Shown piece by piece: positions 7,411 through 14,371 of a DNA stretch of 14,371 nucleotides. The DNA comes from Chloroflexota bacterium (GTDB taxonomy: Bacteria > Chloroflexota > Anaerolineae > Anaerolineales > DRMV01). The position numbers were made by a program, and so were the translations under genes. The notes below the pieces were generated by a model. That model searched no databases, had not been told where the DNA came from, and saw nothing but the letters and a program-made list of their open reading frames with translations. Numbering within the stretch: position 1 is the first letter of the stretch; every line of letters starts with the position of its first letter. The DNA lies in the NCBI GenBank assembly GCA_013153135.1, contig JAADFA010000134.1:1-14371 (forward strand), read 5' to 3'.

Positions 7411-7427
7411 ACCTAGGAGGTGGCACC

Positions 7428-8798
7428 ATGCCCAAACCCGACCTCATCGTGGTTGGCGGCGGCTTGGCCGGAAGCGAGGCCGCATGGCAAGCCGCGCAGC
7501 GCGGGCTGCGGGTGCGCCTTTATGAGATGCGCCCCAAGAAGATGACCCCAGCCCACACCACTGGCCAGCTCGCAGAGCTGGTATGCTCTAACTCCTTGGG
7601 CACTACCCTGATCGATCGGGCCGGAGGGTTACTCAAAGAAGAATTACGCCGCATGGGTTCCCTCCTCATCCCCCTGGCCGAAGAAAGCGCCGTGCCCGCG
7701 GGTAGCGCGCTCGCGGTCGACCGGCATGTGTTTGCCCAGAAGGTGACCGAAGCCCTAGAGCAGCACCCCAATGTCGAGATCGTGCGGCAGGAGGTGACGG
7801 AGATCCCCGAGGGGTTGACCATTATTGCCAGCGGCCCGTTGACTTCCGACGCCCTATCACAGGCCATCGCCCAGCTCACAGGCCAAGAGCACCTCTATTT
7901 CTTCGATGCCATCGCGCCCATCGTGGTCGCCGATAGCATCAACATGGATATCTGCTTCCGCGGCGCGCGCTACGGCCACAGCGCCACGGAAGAAGGCGAC
8001 TACATCAATTGCCCCATGAACCGGGAGCAATACGAGGCTTTTGTGGACGCGTTGGTCAACGCGGAGCGCATAGCGCTGCACGACTTCGAGCGGGACGCGC
8101 TGCAACAGGGTGTGCGCGCAGGCAAAAGCAAGTTCTTTGAAGGTTGTCTGCCCATCGAGGTCATGGCCGCGCGGGGGAAGGACGCGCTGCGCTTCGGCCC
8201 GTTGCGCCCCACCGGCCTGATCGACCCGCGTACTGGCCAGGAGCCGTACGCGGTGGTTCAGCTGCGGCAGGATAATCTGGCTGGCACCCTCTATAACATG
8301 GTCGGCTTTCAAACCAACCTCAAGTTCCCGGAGCAGCGCCGGGTCTTCCGCATGATCCCCGGCCTCGAACGCGCGGAGTTCGCGCGCTACGGCCAAATGC
8401 ACCGTAACACCTTCATCTACTCCCCGGGTCTGCTCGAGCCCACGCTGCAGTTCCGTACCCGACCGGATTTGCTCTTCGCGGGTCAGATCACGGGCGTTGA
8501 GGGTTACGTGGGCAACATCGCGACGGGCCTGCTGGCGGGGTGGAACGCGGCCCGCCTCGCGCGCGGGCTCCCGCCATTGGTCCTGCCGCGCGAAACCATG
8601 TTAGGCGCGTTGGTGCACTACATTACCCACGCGTCGGAGCACGATTTTCAGCCCATGAAGGCCAACCTCGGCTTGCTGCCCCCTTTGCCGCAACGCATCC
8701 GGGATAAACGTGCTCGGGGTCGGGCGTATGCAGCGCGTGCCTTAGAGGCACTGGACGCCTTCCTCGCTCGGGTGCGGGCCGAGGAGCAGGGTGCCTAA
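7428..8798 (+). CDS. trmFO: FADH2/folate-dependent tRNA (uracil-54-C5)-methyltransferase TrmFO
   Basis: TrmFO uses methylenetetrahydrofolate and FADH2 to methylate U54 in the tRNA T-loop, giving ribothymidine. The product is 456 residues, the normal size. The FAD-binding motif GGGLAGSEAAW is at 10-20, and LAELVCSNS (48-56) holds Cys53. FFEGCLPIEVMA (237-248) holds Cys240, which corresponds to the catalytic cysteine of the family. Other family stretches are GPLRPTGLIDPRTG, VVQLRQDN, GFQTNLKFPEQ and ITGVEGYVGNIATG. The ATG at 7428 follows AGGAGGTGG closely. It lies directly after two tRNA genes whose TTC T-loops are its type of substrate. It is convergent with the next gene, with 13 bp between stop codons. 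Confidence 0.96.
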   Translation: MPKPDLIVVGGGLAGSEAAWQAAQRGLRVRLYEMRPKKMTPAHTTGQLAELVCSNSLGTTLIDRAGGLLKEELRRMGSLLIPLAEESAVPAGSALAVDRHVFAQKVTEALEQHPNVEIVRQEVTEIPEGLTIIASGPLTSDALSQAIAQLTGQEHLYFFDAIAPIVVADSINMDICFRGARYGHSATEEGDYINCPMNREQYEAFVDALVNAERIALHDFERDALQQGVRAGKSKFFEGCLPIEVMAARGKDALRFGPLRPTGLIDPRTGQEPYAVVQLRQDNLAGTLYNMVGFQTNLKFPEQRRVFRMIPGLERAEFARYGQMHRNTFIYSPGLLEPTLQFRTRPDLLFAGQITGVEGYVGNIATGLLAGWNAARLARGLPPLVLPRETMLGALVHYITHASEHDFQPMKANLGLLPPLPQRIRDKRARGRAYAARALEALDAFLARVRAEEQGA

Positions 8799-8811
8799 CC
8801 GAACCGCGGCG

Positions 8812-9507
8812 TCATGGCCACGGCATGGGCAGGATGCCCGCTTCGCGCGCGGCCCACACATCTACCACGTCGTACCCCTCGTCGTCATGCAGCAGGTGCG
8901 CTCGCACATCCTCCCATTCATCCCAACCCAGCTCCAGCGCGTCCTCGAGGTTGCCCTGACCAATCAACGTGGTCTCAAGCGCGTAGGCAGTTTCACCTTC
9001 TGGGTCCGCGTCGATAAGCACAAACGCGTGGTCCGGCGTGAGCACCACGTACGGATGCCATTGCAACGCTTCCGCGACCGAAGCCCAAAGCAGGGTGGTT
9101 TCGATGCAATTTGCGCTGCGCTGGTGTAGCACCTCGCTGGGGAAACGGATGCGTTGGAAGCGCAAGCCGTCAAACAAGGCATCGCCGATGTTGAAGCTGG
9201 TACTGACATAGGTAATGCTGTACACGTCGTTTAGCGCGTCCCACAACGCCGCGAGCCGGAGGTCGACCCGATCGTGATACCCGCTGGTCATCACGCGGTC
9301 GGGGTGGTAGTCGGCCGCGGCGCGAATCCAGGCCTCTATGGCCGGATCGTTGGGCGTGATCCACGCGGCTAAGAGCATATTGTTCGTATGCTCGTCCAGG
9401 TTATCCAGCACTTCATAGAGGTTCCACGGGAAATCACGCCGAGCATAGATCGTCACTTGGTCGGTGAAATCCTCAATTACTGTCTCGCGCGGGGCGACCA
9501 TGCGCAC
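8812..9507 (-). CDS. Transglutaminase-like domain protein, C-terminal part of a frameshifted gene
   Basis: This 231-residue frame shows a transglutaminase-like (Cys-His-acid) core. The candidate nucleophile is Cys134 in SANCIETTLLWAS, the candidate His is His160 in LTPDHAFVLID, and Glu178 in ALETT is a candidate third residue. Related folds include peptidases and amidases, so the reaction is not known. The only upstream starts (GTG 9507, ATG 9501) have no Shine-Dalgarno sequence. The frame opens in the middle of a beta-rich stretch (VIEDFTDQVTIYARRDFPW) that continues the upstream frame. The two frames overlap by 31 bp, and adding one base near 9510 joins them into a single protein of about 374 residues. 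I therefore read this as the C-terminal half of one gene, either genuinely disrupted or split by a sequence error. Confidence 0.7.
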   Translation of the reverse strand: MRMVAPRETVIEDFTDQVTIYARRDFPWNLYEVLDNLDEHTNNMLLAAWITPNDPAIEAWIRAAADYHPDRVMTSGYHDRVDLRLAALWDALNDVYSITYVSTSFNIGDALFDGLRFQRIRFPSEVLHQRSANCIETTLLWASVAEALQWHPYVVLTPDHAFVLIDADPEGETAYALETTLIGQGNLEDALELGWDEWEDVRAHLLHDDEGYDVVDVWAAREAGILPMPWP

Positions 9508-9935
9508 GCGATGTGCAGATTGGCTGGATGGAGATGGGTGAGCGTGTCGATGGCCTGGGGGTGCAACACTGGGTGCAAGGGTACCGTTTCGGTCGCGCCC
9601 GGGCTCAGGCTTACGGTCGCGGTGGCCCAGTCCGTGAAGCCCTCGATCTGCGCCTCCAGCACAAGCCGCACCGGTTGCTCGCTGGGGTTGGTGATGCGCG
9701 CGAGGATGAACTCGTCGAGCACGGAACCGTAGAGGTGATATAACCCAGGGATGAGCAGGCTCCAGTACTCGATATCGTAATCCAGAGTCTCGGCCAGGTC
9801 AGGGGTGGATGTGGCGCGCGGGGTTACCGTGGGGATGGGCGTCGTGGTGGACGGCGCCACAGCGGGCCAGCGGACAGGCCAAGCGCAGGCCAATGCCAAT
9901 CCCACGCCAAGTAACCAAAGCCATCGCCGGGGCAT
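9477..9935 (-). CDS. Secreted or lipid-anchored N-terminal part of the same transglutaminase-like gene
   Basis: This is a 152-residue frame. An N-terminal signal sequence (MPRRWLWLLGVGLALAC) ends in ALAC with Cys17, an imperfect lipobox. A Thr/Pro-rich linker (STTTPIPTVTPRATSTP) typical of surface proteins follows. Residues ~50-140 look like a beta-sandwich (YSL-type strands, FILARITNPSEQPVRLVLEA). The ATG at 9935 is well supported by GGAGGTGAACC. The last ~10 residues (ACAWSPRARQ) look like out-of-frame translation, while the frame beginning at 9507 continues sensibly from LHPANLHI. It sits 55 bp after the rpoB terminator; a TACAAT at 9984-9979 could be a -10 box, but no convincing -35 is visible. 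I do not recognise a named family for this part. Confidence 0.65.
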   Translation of the reverse strand: MPRRWLWLLGVGLALACAWPVRWPAVAPSTTTPIPTVTPRATSTPDLAETLDYDIEYWSLLIPGLYHLYGSVLDEFILARITNPSEQPVRLVLEAQIEGFTDWATATVSLSPGATETVPLHPVLHPQAIDTLTHLHPANLHIACAWSPRARQ

Positions 9936-9990
9936 GGTTCACCTCCGTAGACCCACCACCGTTGAGCCGCCAGCAAGCATTGTAGCGTGA

Positions 9991-10021
9991 AATAAAACGC
10001 CCCCGGCACAGCGGGGGCGTT
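9991..10021 (-). terminator. Intrinsic terminator of rpoB
   Basis: AACGCCCCCG (9996-10005) and CGGGGGCGTT (10012-10021) form a perfect ten-pair stem with a six-base loop. On the minus strand it continues into TTATTT. It begins 33 bp after the rpoB stop codon, so the rpoB message ends here and rpoC is not co-transcribed. Confidence 0.88.
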
Positions 10022-10054
10022 CACCAAACGGAGGAGGGCGGTTGTTGGACCGGG

Positions 10055-13000
10055 CTACTTCTTGCCGGATTTCTTGATCTTGTTGATCAAGTCCTCGGTC
10101 AAGAAGCCACCAGGCACAATGGGGATGTGCCGTGCCCGGTCTTCTTTGCCAAAGGTAACGATGCCCTCAGGCGTCTCGGCTTCTACCGCGATGCCCAGGC
10201 TCTGGAGCTCTTTAACCAGCACCTTGAAGGACGCGGGCAAACGCGGGGCTTCGATGGGCTTGCCGTTGACGATAGCCTCGTAGGCCTTGAGGCGCCCTTG
10301 CACATCATCGGATTTGATGGTCAGCATCTCTTGGAGGGCGTAGGCCGCGCCATACGCTTCCAGAGCCCACACTTCCATCTCACCGAAACGCTGACCGCCG
10401 AATTGGGCCTTGCCGCCCAAAGGCTGTTGGGTAATGAGGCTGTACGGCCCCGTAGACCGCGCGTGCACTTTGTCTTCGACCAGGTGGTGCAGTTTCATGA
10501 CCATCATCACGCCGACAGTCACGGGGCGCTCATACGGTTCGCCGGTGAAGCCATCCCGCAAGATCTGCTTGCCCAGGATGGGCATGGGCCGACCGGTCTC
10601 GAGCATAGCCTGGCTCGCGCGCTGGCGCAGCTCCTCCGCGGGGATTTGGTCTGCATCGTCGTAGCCCAGGCGCTTGAGCCACAGACGTAACGCGGCTTCA
10701 ATCGCTCGTTGGTTGTTCGCTTCTCGCTCTTTCGGCGAGAGCTTCATATCCTCGAAAGCCAGGATCTTGTCCGGGTCGTAGCCGTATTCACGCAGCCATT
10801 CTCGCAGGACCGCGCGGCGCAAGAGCACCTCATCGCCGCCGATATCGTAAAGGTCGTAGCCACGTTCCCCCAGGTAGTGCTCTAGGTATAGCCCGCGCAC
10901 TTCCGCGTCGTCACGCAGTTCATCGGTGTCATAGTCTTGTTCTTTGATCCACTCCCACGCGCGGTCTGTGATATCCTTCCATGCTTCATCGATCATCCAT
11001 GCCCGGCCCAGTTCGGCCTCGACTTCGGCCTCATCGGGGCTATCGAATACGGGCACGATAGCCCGGAAGCCAAGTCGCGAAGCGGCCCACCCCAGGTGCG
11101 TCTCCAGCACCTGGCCGATGTTCATCCGACCTGGCACGCCCAAGGGGTTGAGGATGATATCCACGGGCGTGCCGTCCTCTAGGAAGGGCATATCTTCCAC
11201 GGGAACGACCTTGGAGACCACGCCCTTATTCCCGTGGCGACCGGCCATCTTATCGCCCGCGGTGATTTTGCGGCGCTGTGCGACCATCACCCGTACCATC
11301 TTTTCCACGCCCGCGGGCAGTTCACGCGTATCCTCACGGCTGAATACCTTGACGTCCACCACCGTACCCCGTTCGCCGTGGGGCATCCGCAATGAGGTGT
11401 CCCGCACATCGCGGGATTTTTCGCCGAAGATCGCGCGCAGCAAGCGTTCTTCAGGCGTGAGCTCTTTCTCGCCCTTAGGCGAGACCTTGCCCACCAGGAT
11501 GTCGCCTGGTTCCACCTGCGCGCCGATCCGAATGATGCCGTTTTCGTCCAGATTGCGCAACTGCTCTTCGCTCATATTGGGGATATCCCGCGTGATCTCC
11601 TCGGGGCCTAAGCGGGTATCGCGGGCTTCGACTTCGTACTTTTCGATGTGGATGGAGGTGTACTTATCCTCTTGAAGCAAGCGCTCGGAGATGAGGATCG
11701 CGTCTTCGAAATTGCCGCCTTCCCACGAGACGAACGCGACAACCACGTTTTGGCCCAGGGCCAAATCGCCGTCTTCGGTCGACGAGCTATCCGCGAGCAC
11801 GTCGCCTTTCTTAACCCGCTGGCCTTTGACGACCACAGGCCGTTGGTCAATGCACGTGCTCTGGTTGGATCGGCGGAAGCGTTGTAAGGGATACTCGCGT
11901 TCCGTACCGTCGTCCTCGCGTACAATGATGCGCTCGCCGGTCACGGAGATGACCTCGCCGTCGTTCTGGGCCAAGATGACTTGCCCTGAATCTTGCGCGG
12001 CTTTGCGCTCGATGCCCGTGCTCACCATAGGCGCCTCGGGGCGCACCAGGGGCACGGCTTGGTTCTGCATGTTGGAACCCATGAGCGCGCGGGTCGGGTC
12101 GTCGTGTTCCAAGAAGGGGATGAGGGCCGCGCTCACGCCGACCACTTGGTTCGGCGCGACGTCCATGTACGAGATATTGTCCGGATGCGTGAAGTGGAAC
12201 TTGCCCCGGTAGCGGCTCACAATGTCGTCGCTGGTGAACTCGTCGTATTCGTTCAGGGGTGCGTTCGCCTGCGCGATGTAGAAGCGGTCATCCTGGTCTG
12301 CGGTCAGATATTCCACGTCGCGCGAGACCCAGGGCACAATGGCCACGGGTTTATCGCCCAGGGCCTCGGCCAAAAGCCGCGCGGTATCGGGCGAGATCCG
12401 CTCGCCCGCGCGAGCGAGGACGTTCCCCTGTTCGTCGACCACGTCCTGCTTGAGGCGGCGATTGATGAGCCGTGAGTCATTCGCGGGCAACTCGTGGTAC
12501 ACCTTGCGGTACGGCGTTTCGATGAAGCCGTACGGGTTTACGCGCGCGTAGGTGGCCAAACGCCCGATCAAACCGATGTTGGGGCCTTCAGGCGTCTCGA
12601 TGGGGCAGATGCGACCGTAGTGCGAGTGATGCACATCCCGTACGTCGAAGCCTGCGCGCTCCCGCCGCAAGCCGCCGGGGCCCAGCGCAGAAAGGGTGCG
12701 CTTGTGCCGCAGCTCCGACAGCGGATTGGTCTGGTCCATAAATTGAGAGAGCTGGCTGGAGCCGAAGAATTCGCGCAATACTGCGGTGATAGGACGGATG
12801 TTAATTAGGGAGGCGGGCGTGACCCGCTCGCGGTCTCCTTTAAGGGACATGCGTTCCTTGATCACCCGTTCCATGCGGCGGAAGCCGACCCGCAAACGGG
12901 TCTGCACCAACTCGCCCACGGTGCGTACCCGGCGGTTAGCCAGGTGGTCGATGTCGTCCGGCTCTTCGATGTTGTTGTTAATTGCGATGAGCCGGCGCAC

Positions 13001-13981
13001 CATATGCACGATGTCCCATTTGGTGAGCGCGCGATGTTCCATGGGCACAATGCCATGGAGGTCAAATTTCTGGTTCATCTTGTAGCGGCCCACCCGCGCG
13101 AGGTCGTAGTAGCGATTGTCGAAAAGTTGGGTTTGGAGGAACTCGCGTGCATTGTCCAGGGTGGGCGGCTCACCGGGGCGGAGGCGTTTATAGAGTTCGA
13201 TAAGCGCGGCCTCCGCGATGCTGAGGCCATCGATATGCAGCTCGGGCTCTTGTTGGATGGTAGTGAGGATGAACGGGCGGTCGGGGTCTCGGTCGACGTC
13301 CTCGAAAAGGGCGATGAGTTCCGCATCGGTGCCGGTCTTGATGGGCGACTCGGGTAGACCATCGTCGACGGCCGCGAGGGCGCGCAGGAACAGCGTAACC
13401 GGGACCATGCGGCGCCGGTTGAATTTGAGGATGATGTAGTCGCTGCGTCGCGTTTCGAGCTCGAGCCACGCGCCTCGATCAGGGATGAGCTTAGCTGTGG
13501 CCATGCGGCGGCCCGAGATCCGGTCGAGAGGGGCTTCGAAATACGCGCCCGGCGAGCGGATGAGCTGCGATACCACCACCCGCTGCGTGCCGTTAATAAT
13601 GAATGTGCCCCGTTCGGTCATTTCGGGGAAGTCCCCCAAGAAAACGTCCTGTTTGATAGGTTCGGGCACTTCAGGGCCGGTGAGCAACACCGAAGCCCAC
13701 AGGGGCCGCGCGTAGGTCAAGCCGCGCTCCAGGCATTCTTCTACAGTGTGTTTTGGTTCTTTAAACCAGAACTTTAAGCCCCATTCTTGGGCTTCGGGTG
13801 AATTGCCCGGGAAGTACAGGCGCATCCCTTCGTTATAAGCAACGATGGGCGAAATCTCATCAAAGACTTCCGCGAGGCCTTCTTCTTTGAGCCAACGGTA
13901 CGAATTAAGTTGCACCTCGATAAGGGGGGGCAAATCCATAATCACTTCAATATGACCGTAGTTCTTGACACGAGACGCCAT
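10055..13981 (-). CDS. rpoB: DNA-directed RNA polymerase subunit beta
   Basis: RpoB forms one pincer of RNA polymerase and part of its active centre. The product is 1308 residues, longer than in Thermus or Bacillus. Conserved landmarks are the N-terminal ISPI and FLGDFPEMTERGTF, the rifampicin-site stretch FFGSSQLSQFMDQ followed by HKRTLSALGPGG, and CPIETPEGPNIGLI. Next come GEKELTPEERLLRAIFGEK, GDKMAGRHGNKG (~905-917), and KLHHLVEDKVHARSTGPYS with QQPLGGKAQFGGQRFGEME near the end. The C-terminus, which usually contacts beta', is present. About 130 residues (~994-1125) are inserted after VEAELGRAWMIDE and before KQILRDGFTG. Residue 429 is Thr where E. coli has Arg529. The ATG at 13981 has GGGAGGG six bases upstream; an in-frame TTG at 13987 abuts that site. 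The gene stands alone, with its own promoters and terminator. Confidence 0.98.
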   Translation of the reverse strand: MASRVKNYGHIEVIMDLPPLIEVQLNSYRWLKEEGLAEVFDEISPIVAYNEGMRLYFPGNSPEAQEWGLKFWFKEPKHTVEECLERGLTYARPLWASVLLTGPEVPEPIKQDVFLGDFPEMTERGTFIINGTQRVVVSQLIRSPGAYFEAPLDRISGRRMATAKLIPDRGAWLELETRRSDYIILKFNRRRMVPVTLFLRALAAVDDGLPESPIKTGTDAELIALFEDVDRDPDRPFILTTIQQEPELHIDGLSIAEAALIELYKRLRPGEPPTLDNAREFLQTQLFDNRYYDLARVGRYKMNQKFDLHGIVPMEHRALTKWDIVHMVRRLIAINNNIEEPDDIDHLANRRVRTVGELVQTRLRVGFRRMERVIKERMSLKGDRERVTPASLINIRPITAVLREFFGSSQLSQFMDQTNPLSELRHKRTLSALGPGGLRRERAGFDVRDVHHSHYGRICPIETPEGPNIGLIGRLATYARVNPYGFIETPYRKVYHELPANDSRLINRRLKQDVVDEQGNVLARAGERISPDTARLLAEALGDKPVAIVPWVSRDVEYLTADQDDRFYIAQANAPLNEYDEFTSDDIVSRYRGKFHFTHPDNISYMDVAPNQVVGVSAALIPFLEHDDPTRALMGSNMQNQAVPLVRPEAPMVSTGIERKAAQDSGQVILAQNDGEVISVTGERIIVREDDGTEREYPLQRFRRSNQSTCIDQRPVVVKGQRVKKGDVLADSSSTEDGDLALGQNVVVAFVSWEGGNFEDAILISERLLQEDKYTSIHIEKYEVEARDTRLGPEEITRDIPNMSEEQLRNLDENGIIRIGAQVEPGDILVGKVSPKGEKELTPEERLLRAIFGEKSRDVRDTSLRMPHGERGTVVDVKVFSREDTRELPAGVEKMVRVMVAQRRKITAGDKMAGRHGNKGVVSKVVPVEDMPFLEDGTPVDIILNPLGVPGRMNIGQVLETHLGWAASRLGFRAIVPVFDSPDEAEVEAELGRAWMIDEAWKDITDRAWEWIKEQDYDTDELRDDAEVRGLYLEHYLGERGYDLYDIGGDEVLLRRAVLREWLREYGYDPDKILAFEDMKLSPKEREANNQRAIEAALRLWLKRLGYDDADQIPAEELRQRASQAMLETGRPMPILGKQILRDGFTGEPYERPVTVGVMMVMKLHHLVEDKVHARSTGPYSLITQQPLGGKAQFGGQRFGEMEVWALEAYGAAYALQEMLTIKSDDVQGRLKAYEAIVNGKPIEAPRLPASFKVLVKELQSLGIAVEAETPEGIVTFGKEDRARHIPIVPGGFLTEDLINKIKKSGKK

Positions 13982-14043
13982 ACACAACCCTCCCGAAGAA
14001 TTTCCAGGCCAGCGGATGCGAACAGGGACAAGCGCAACAATTA

Positions 14044-14072
14044 ATTGTACGCGTCAAGGGGGAATTCAGCAA
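14044..14072 (-). promoter_or_regulatory. Possible proximal promoter of rpoB
   Basis: The minus strand reads TTGCTG (14072-14067), 17 bases, then TACAAT (14049-14044). The -10 box is one mismatch from consensus, but the -35 box matches only at TTG. It would start transcription near 14037 and give a 56-base leader. It lies after the leader terminator and would escape it. Confidence 0.45.
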
Positions 14073-14080
14073 GGTCTGAG

Positions 14081-14121
14081 CAAAAAATAAACAACCCAAC
14101 CCACCTACCCCCATGGGTCGG
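14081..14121 (-). terminator. Terminator-like hairpin in the rpoB leader
   Basis: On the minus strand CCGACCCA (14121-14114) pairs with TGGGTTGG (14103-14096) over eight pairs including one G-U. The loop has ten bases, and GTTGTTTATTTTTTG follows. It lies between the distal promoter at 14188-14216 and the rpoB start, so it could attenuate rpoB or end a short RNA of about 100 bases. Confidence 0.6.
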
Positions 14122-14187
14122 CTCGTTACCTTTCTTGCTGTGCCTAGGCCGGTGCACTGTTCACGACCTTTATGAACCTCGGTTTTC

Positions 14188-14216
14188 ATTGTACCCTGTT
14201 GCTCTAAGAATGGCAA
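14188..14216 (-). promoter_or_regulatory. Distal promoter of rpoB
   Basis: The minus strand reads TTGCCA (14216-14211), 17 bases, then TACAAT (14193-14188), with one mismatch from consensus in each hexamer. Transcription would start near 14181, about 200 bases before the rpoB ATG and upstream of the leader hairpin. It shares its -35 sequence with the tRNA-Arg promoter at 7188. Confidence 0.7.
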
Positions 14217-14287
14217 GCATCGGTTTATCCAGGAGTGTATTTCAATTTAGTAGGTGAGCCGTCCCAGGAAGTGGGCTGGCAAAAAGA

Positions 14288-14343
14288 TAGCCCCTCCGGC
14301 AAAATTGGGGAAAACACTCCAAATCCCATGCCAGGAGGGGCTA
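14288..14343 (+). promoter_or_regulatory. Long hairpin covering the ribosome binding site of the right-edge gene
   Basis: TAGCCCCTCCGGCA (14288-14301) is complementary to TGCC-A-GGAGGGGCTA (14329-14343), giving fourteen pairs with one bulged A. The inner part can also pair (TTGGGG with CTCCAA). The 3' arm contains AGGAGGGG, the Shine-Dalgarno sequence of the ATG at 14347. If folded, the RNA would hide that site. Hidden ribosome sites of this kind are known in some insertion sequences, but the element type is not determined here. Confidence 0.6.
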
Positions 14344-14346
14344 CTC

Positions 14347-14371
14347 ATGGCTGAGCAAAGCATAACACAGC
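14347..14371 (+). CDS. 5' end of an unidentified gene cut by the window edge
   Basis: ATG at 14347 opens a plus-strand frame reading MAEQSITQ before the window ends. AGGAGGGG lies seven bases upstream, inside the 3' arm of a long hairpin. It is divergent from rpoB across a 365-bp gap. Eight residues are too few to identify it; a transposase is one possibility suggested only by the hairpin-covered ribosome site. Confidence 0.45.

Noticed and set aside
7302..7427. Upstream extension of the trmFO frame
   Set aside because: It would translate the tRNA-Gln gene and the terminator; the ATG at 7428 has a strong ribosome site and starts at the FAD-binding domain.
9979..10007. Promoter for the lipoprotein-transglutaminase gene
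   Set aside because: A TACAAT is present, but the -35 position falls in the rpoB terminator stem (GCCGGG) and does not match.
14096..14115. G-quadruplex in the rpoB leader
   Set aside because: Only three runs of three or more G are present on the minus strand, so a three-layer quadruplex is not supported; the hairpin explains the region better.

Overview
The window is a GC-rich bacterial chromosome segment made almost entirely of information-processing genes. Gene content and protein style suggest a thermophile-like Chloroflexota: a short IF-2, a folate-dependent TrmFO, a threonine/proline-rich lipoprotein linker and an RpoB with its own large insertion. The assignment to Chloroflexota is an inference; no rRNA is present to test it.

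Left half (195-7183, minus strand): a translation/transcription operon reads leftward in the order initiator tRNA-fMet, nusA, rnpM (ylxR), infB, rbfA, nrnA, truB. A promoter matching consensus at both hexamers (TTGACA-17-TATAAT) lies just upstream of the tRNA. A hairpin with a U-rich tail sits between the tRNA and nusA, and a strong intrinsic terminator follows truB. The genes are tightly packed, several with overlaps. rimP, which usually precedes nusA, is absent here. Left of the terminator, a second minus-strand promoter leads to a gene whose first codons are cut by the window edge.

Middle (7188-8798, plus strand): a second near-consensus promoter, back-to-back with the first (-35 boxes 4 bp apart), drives tRNA-Arg(CCG) and tRNA-Gln(CTG). 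A terminator follows, then trmFO, whose product makes the T54 methylation in the T-loop of tRNAs. No separate trmFO promoter is apparent.

Next (8812-9935, minus strand) is a secreted or lipid-anchored protein with a beta-type domain and a transglutaminase-like domain, apparently split in two frames by the loss of a single base.

Right part (9991-14371): rpoB stands alone on the minus strand with its own terminator directly after it, so rpoC does not follow. It carries a ~130-residue insertion containing four copies of a helix-GYD motif. The 365-bp region upstream of rpoB holds a good promoter, a terminator-like hairpin in the leader and a weaker second promoter. At the far right, a plus-strand gene begins behind a long hairpin that covers its ribosome binding site.

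The window is mostly core housekeeping. I see no CRISPR array, phage module or defence system. The unusual points are in gene organisation, leader structures, and lineage-specific additions to NusA and RpoB.
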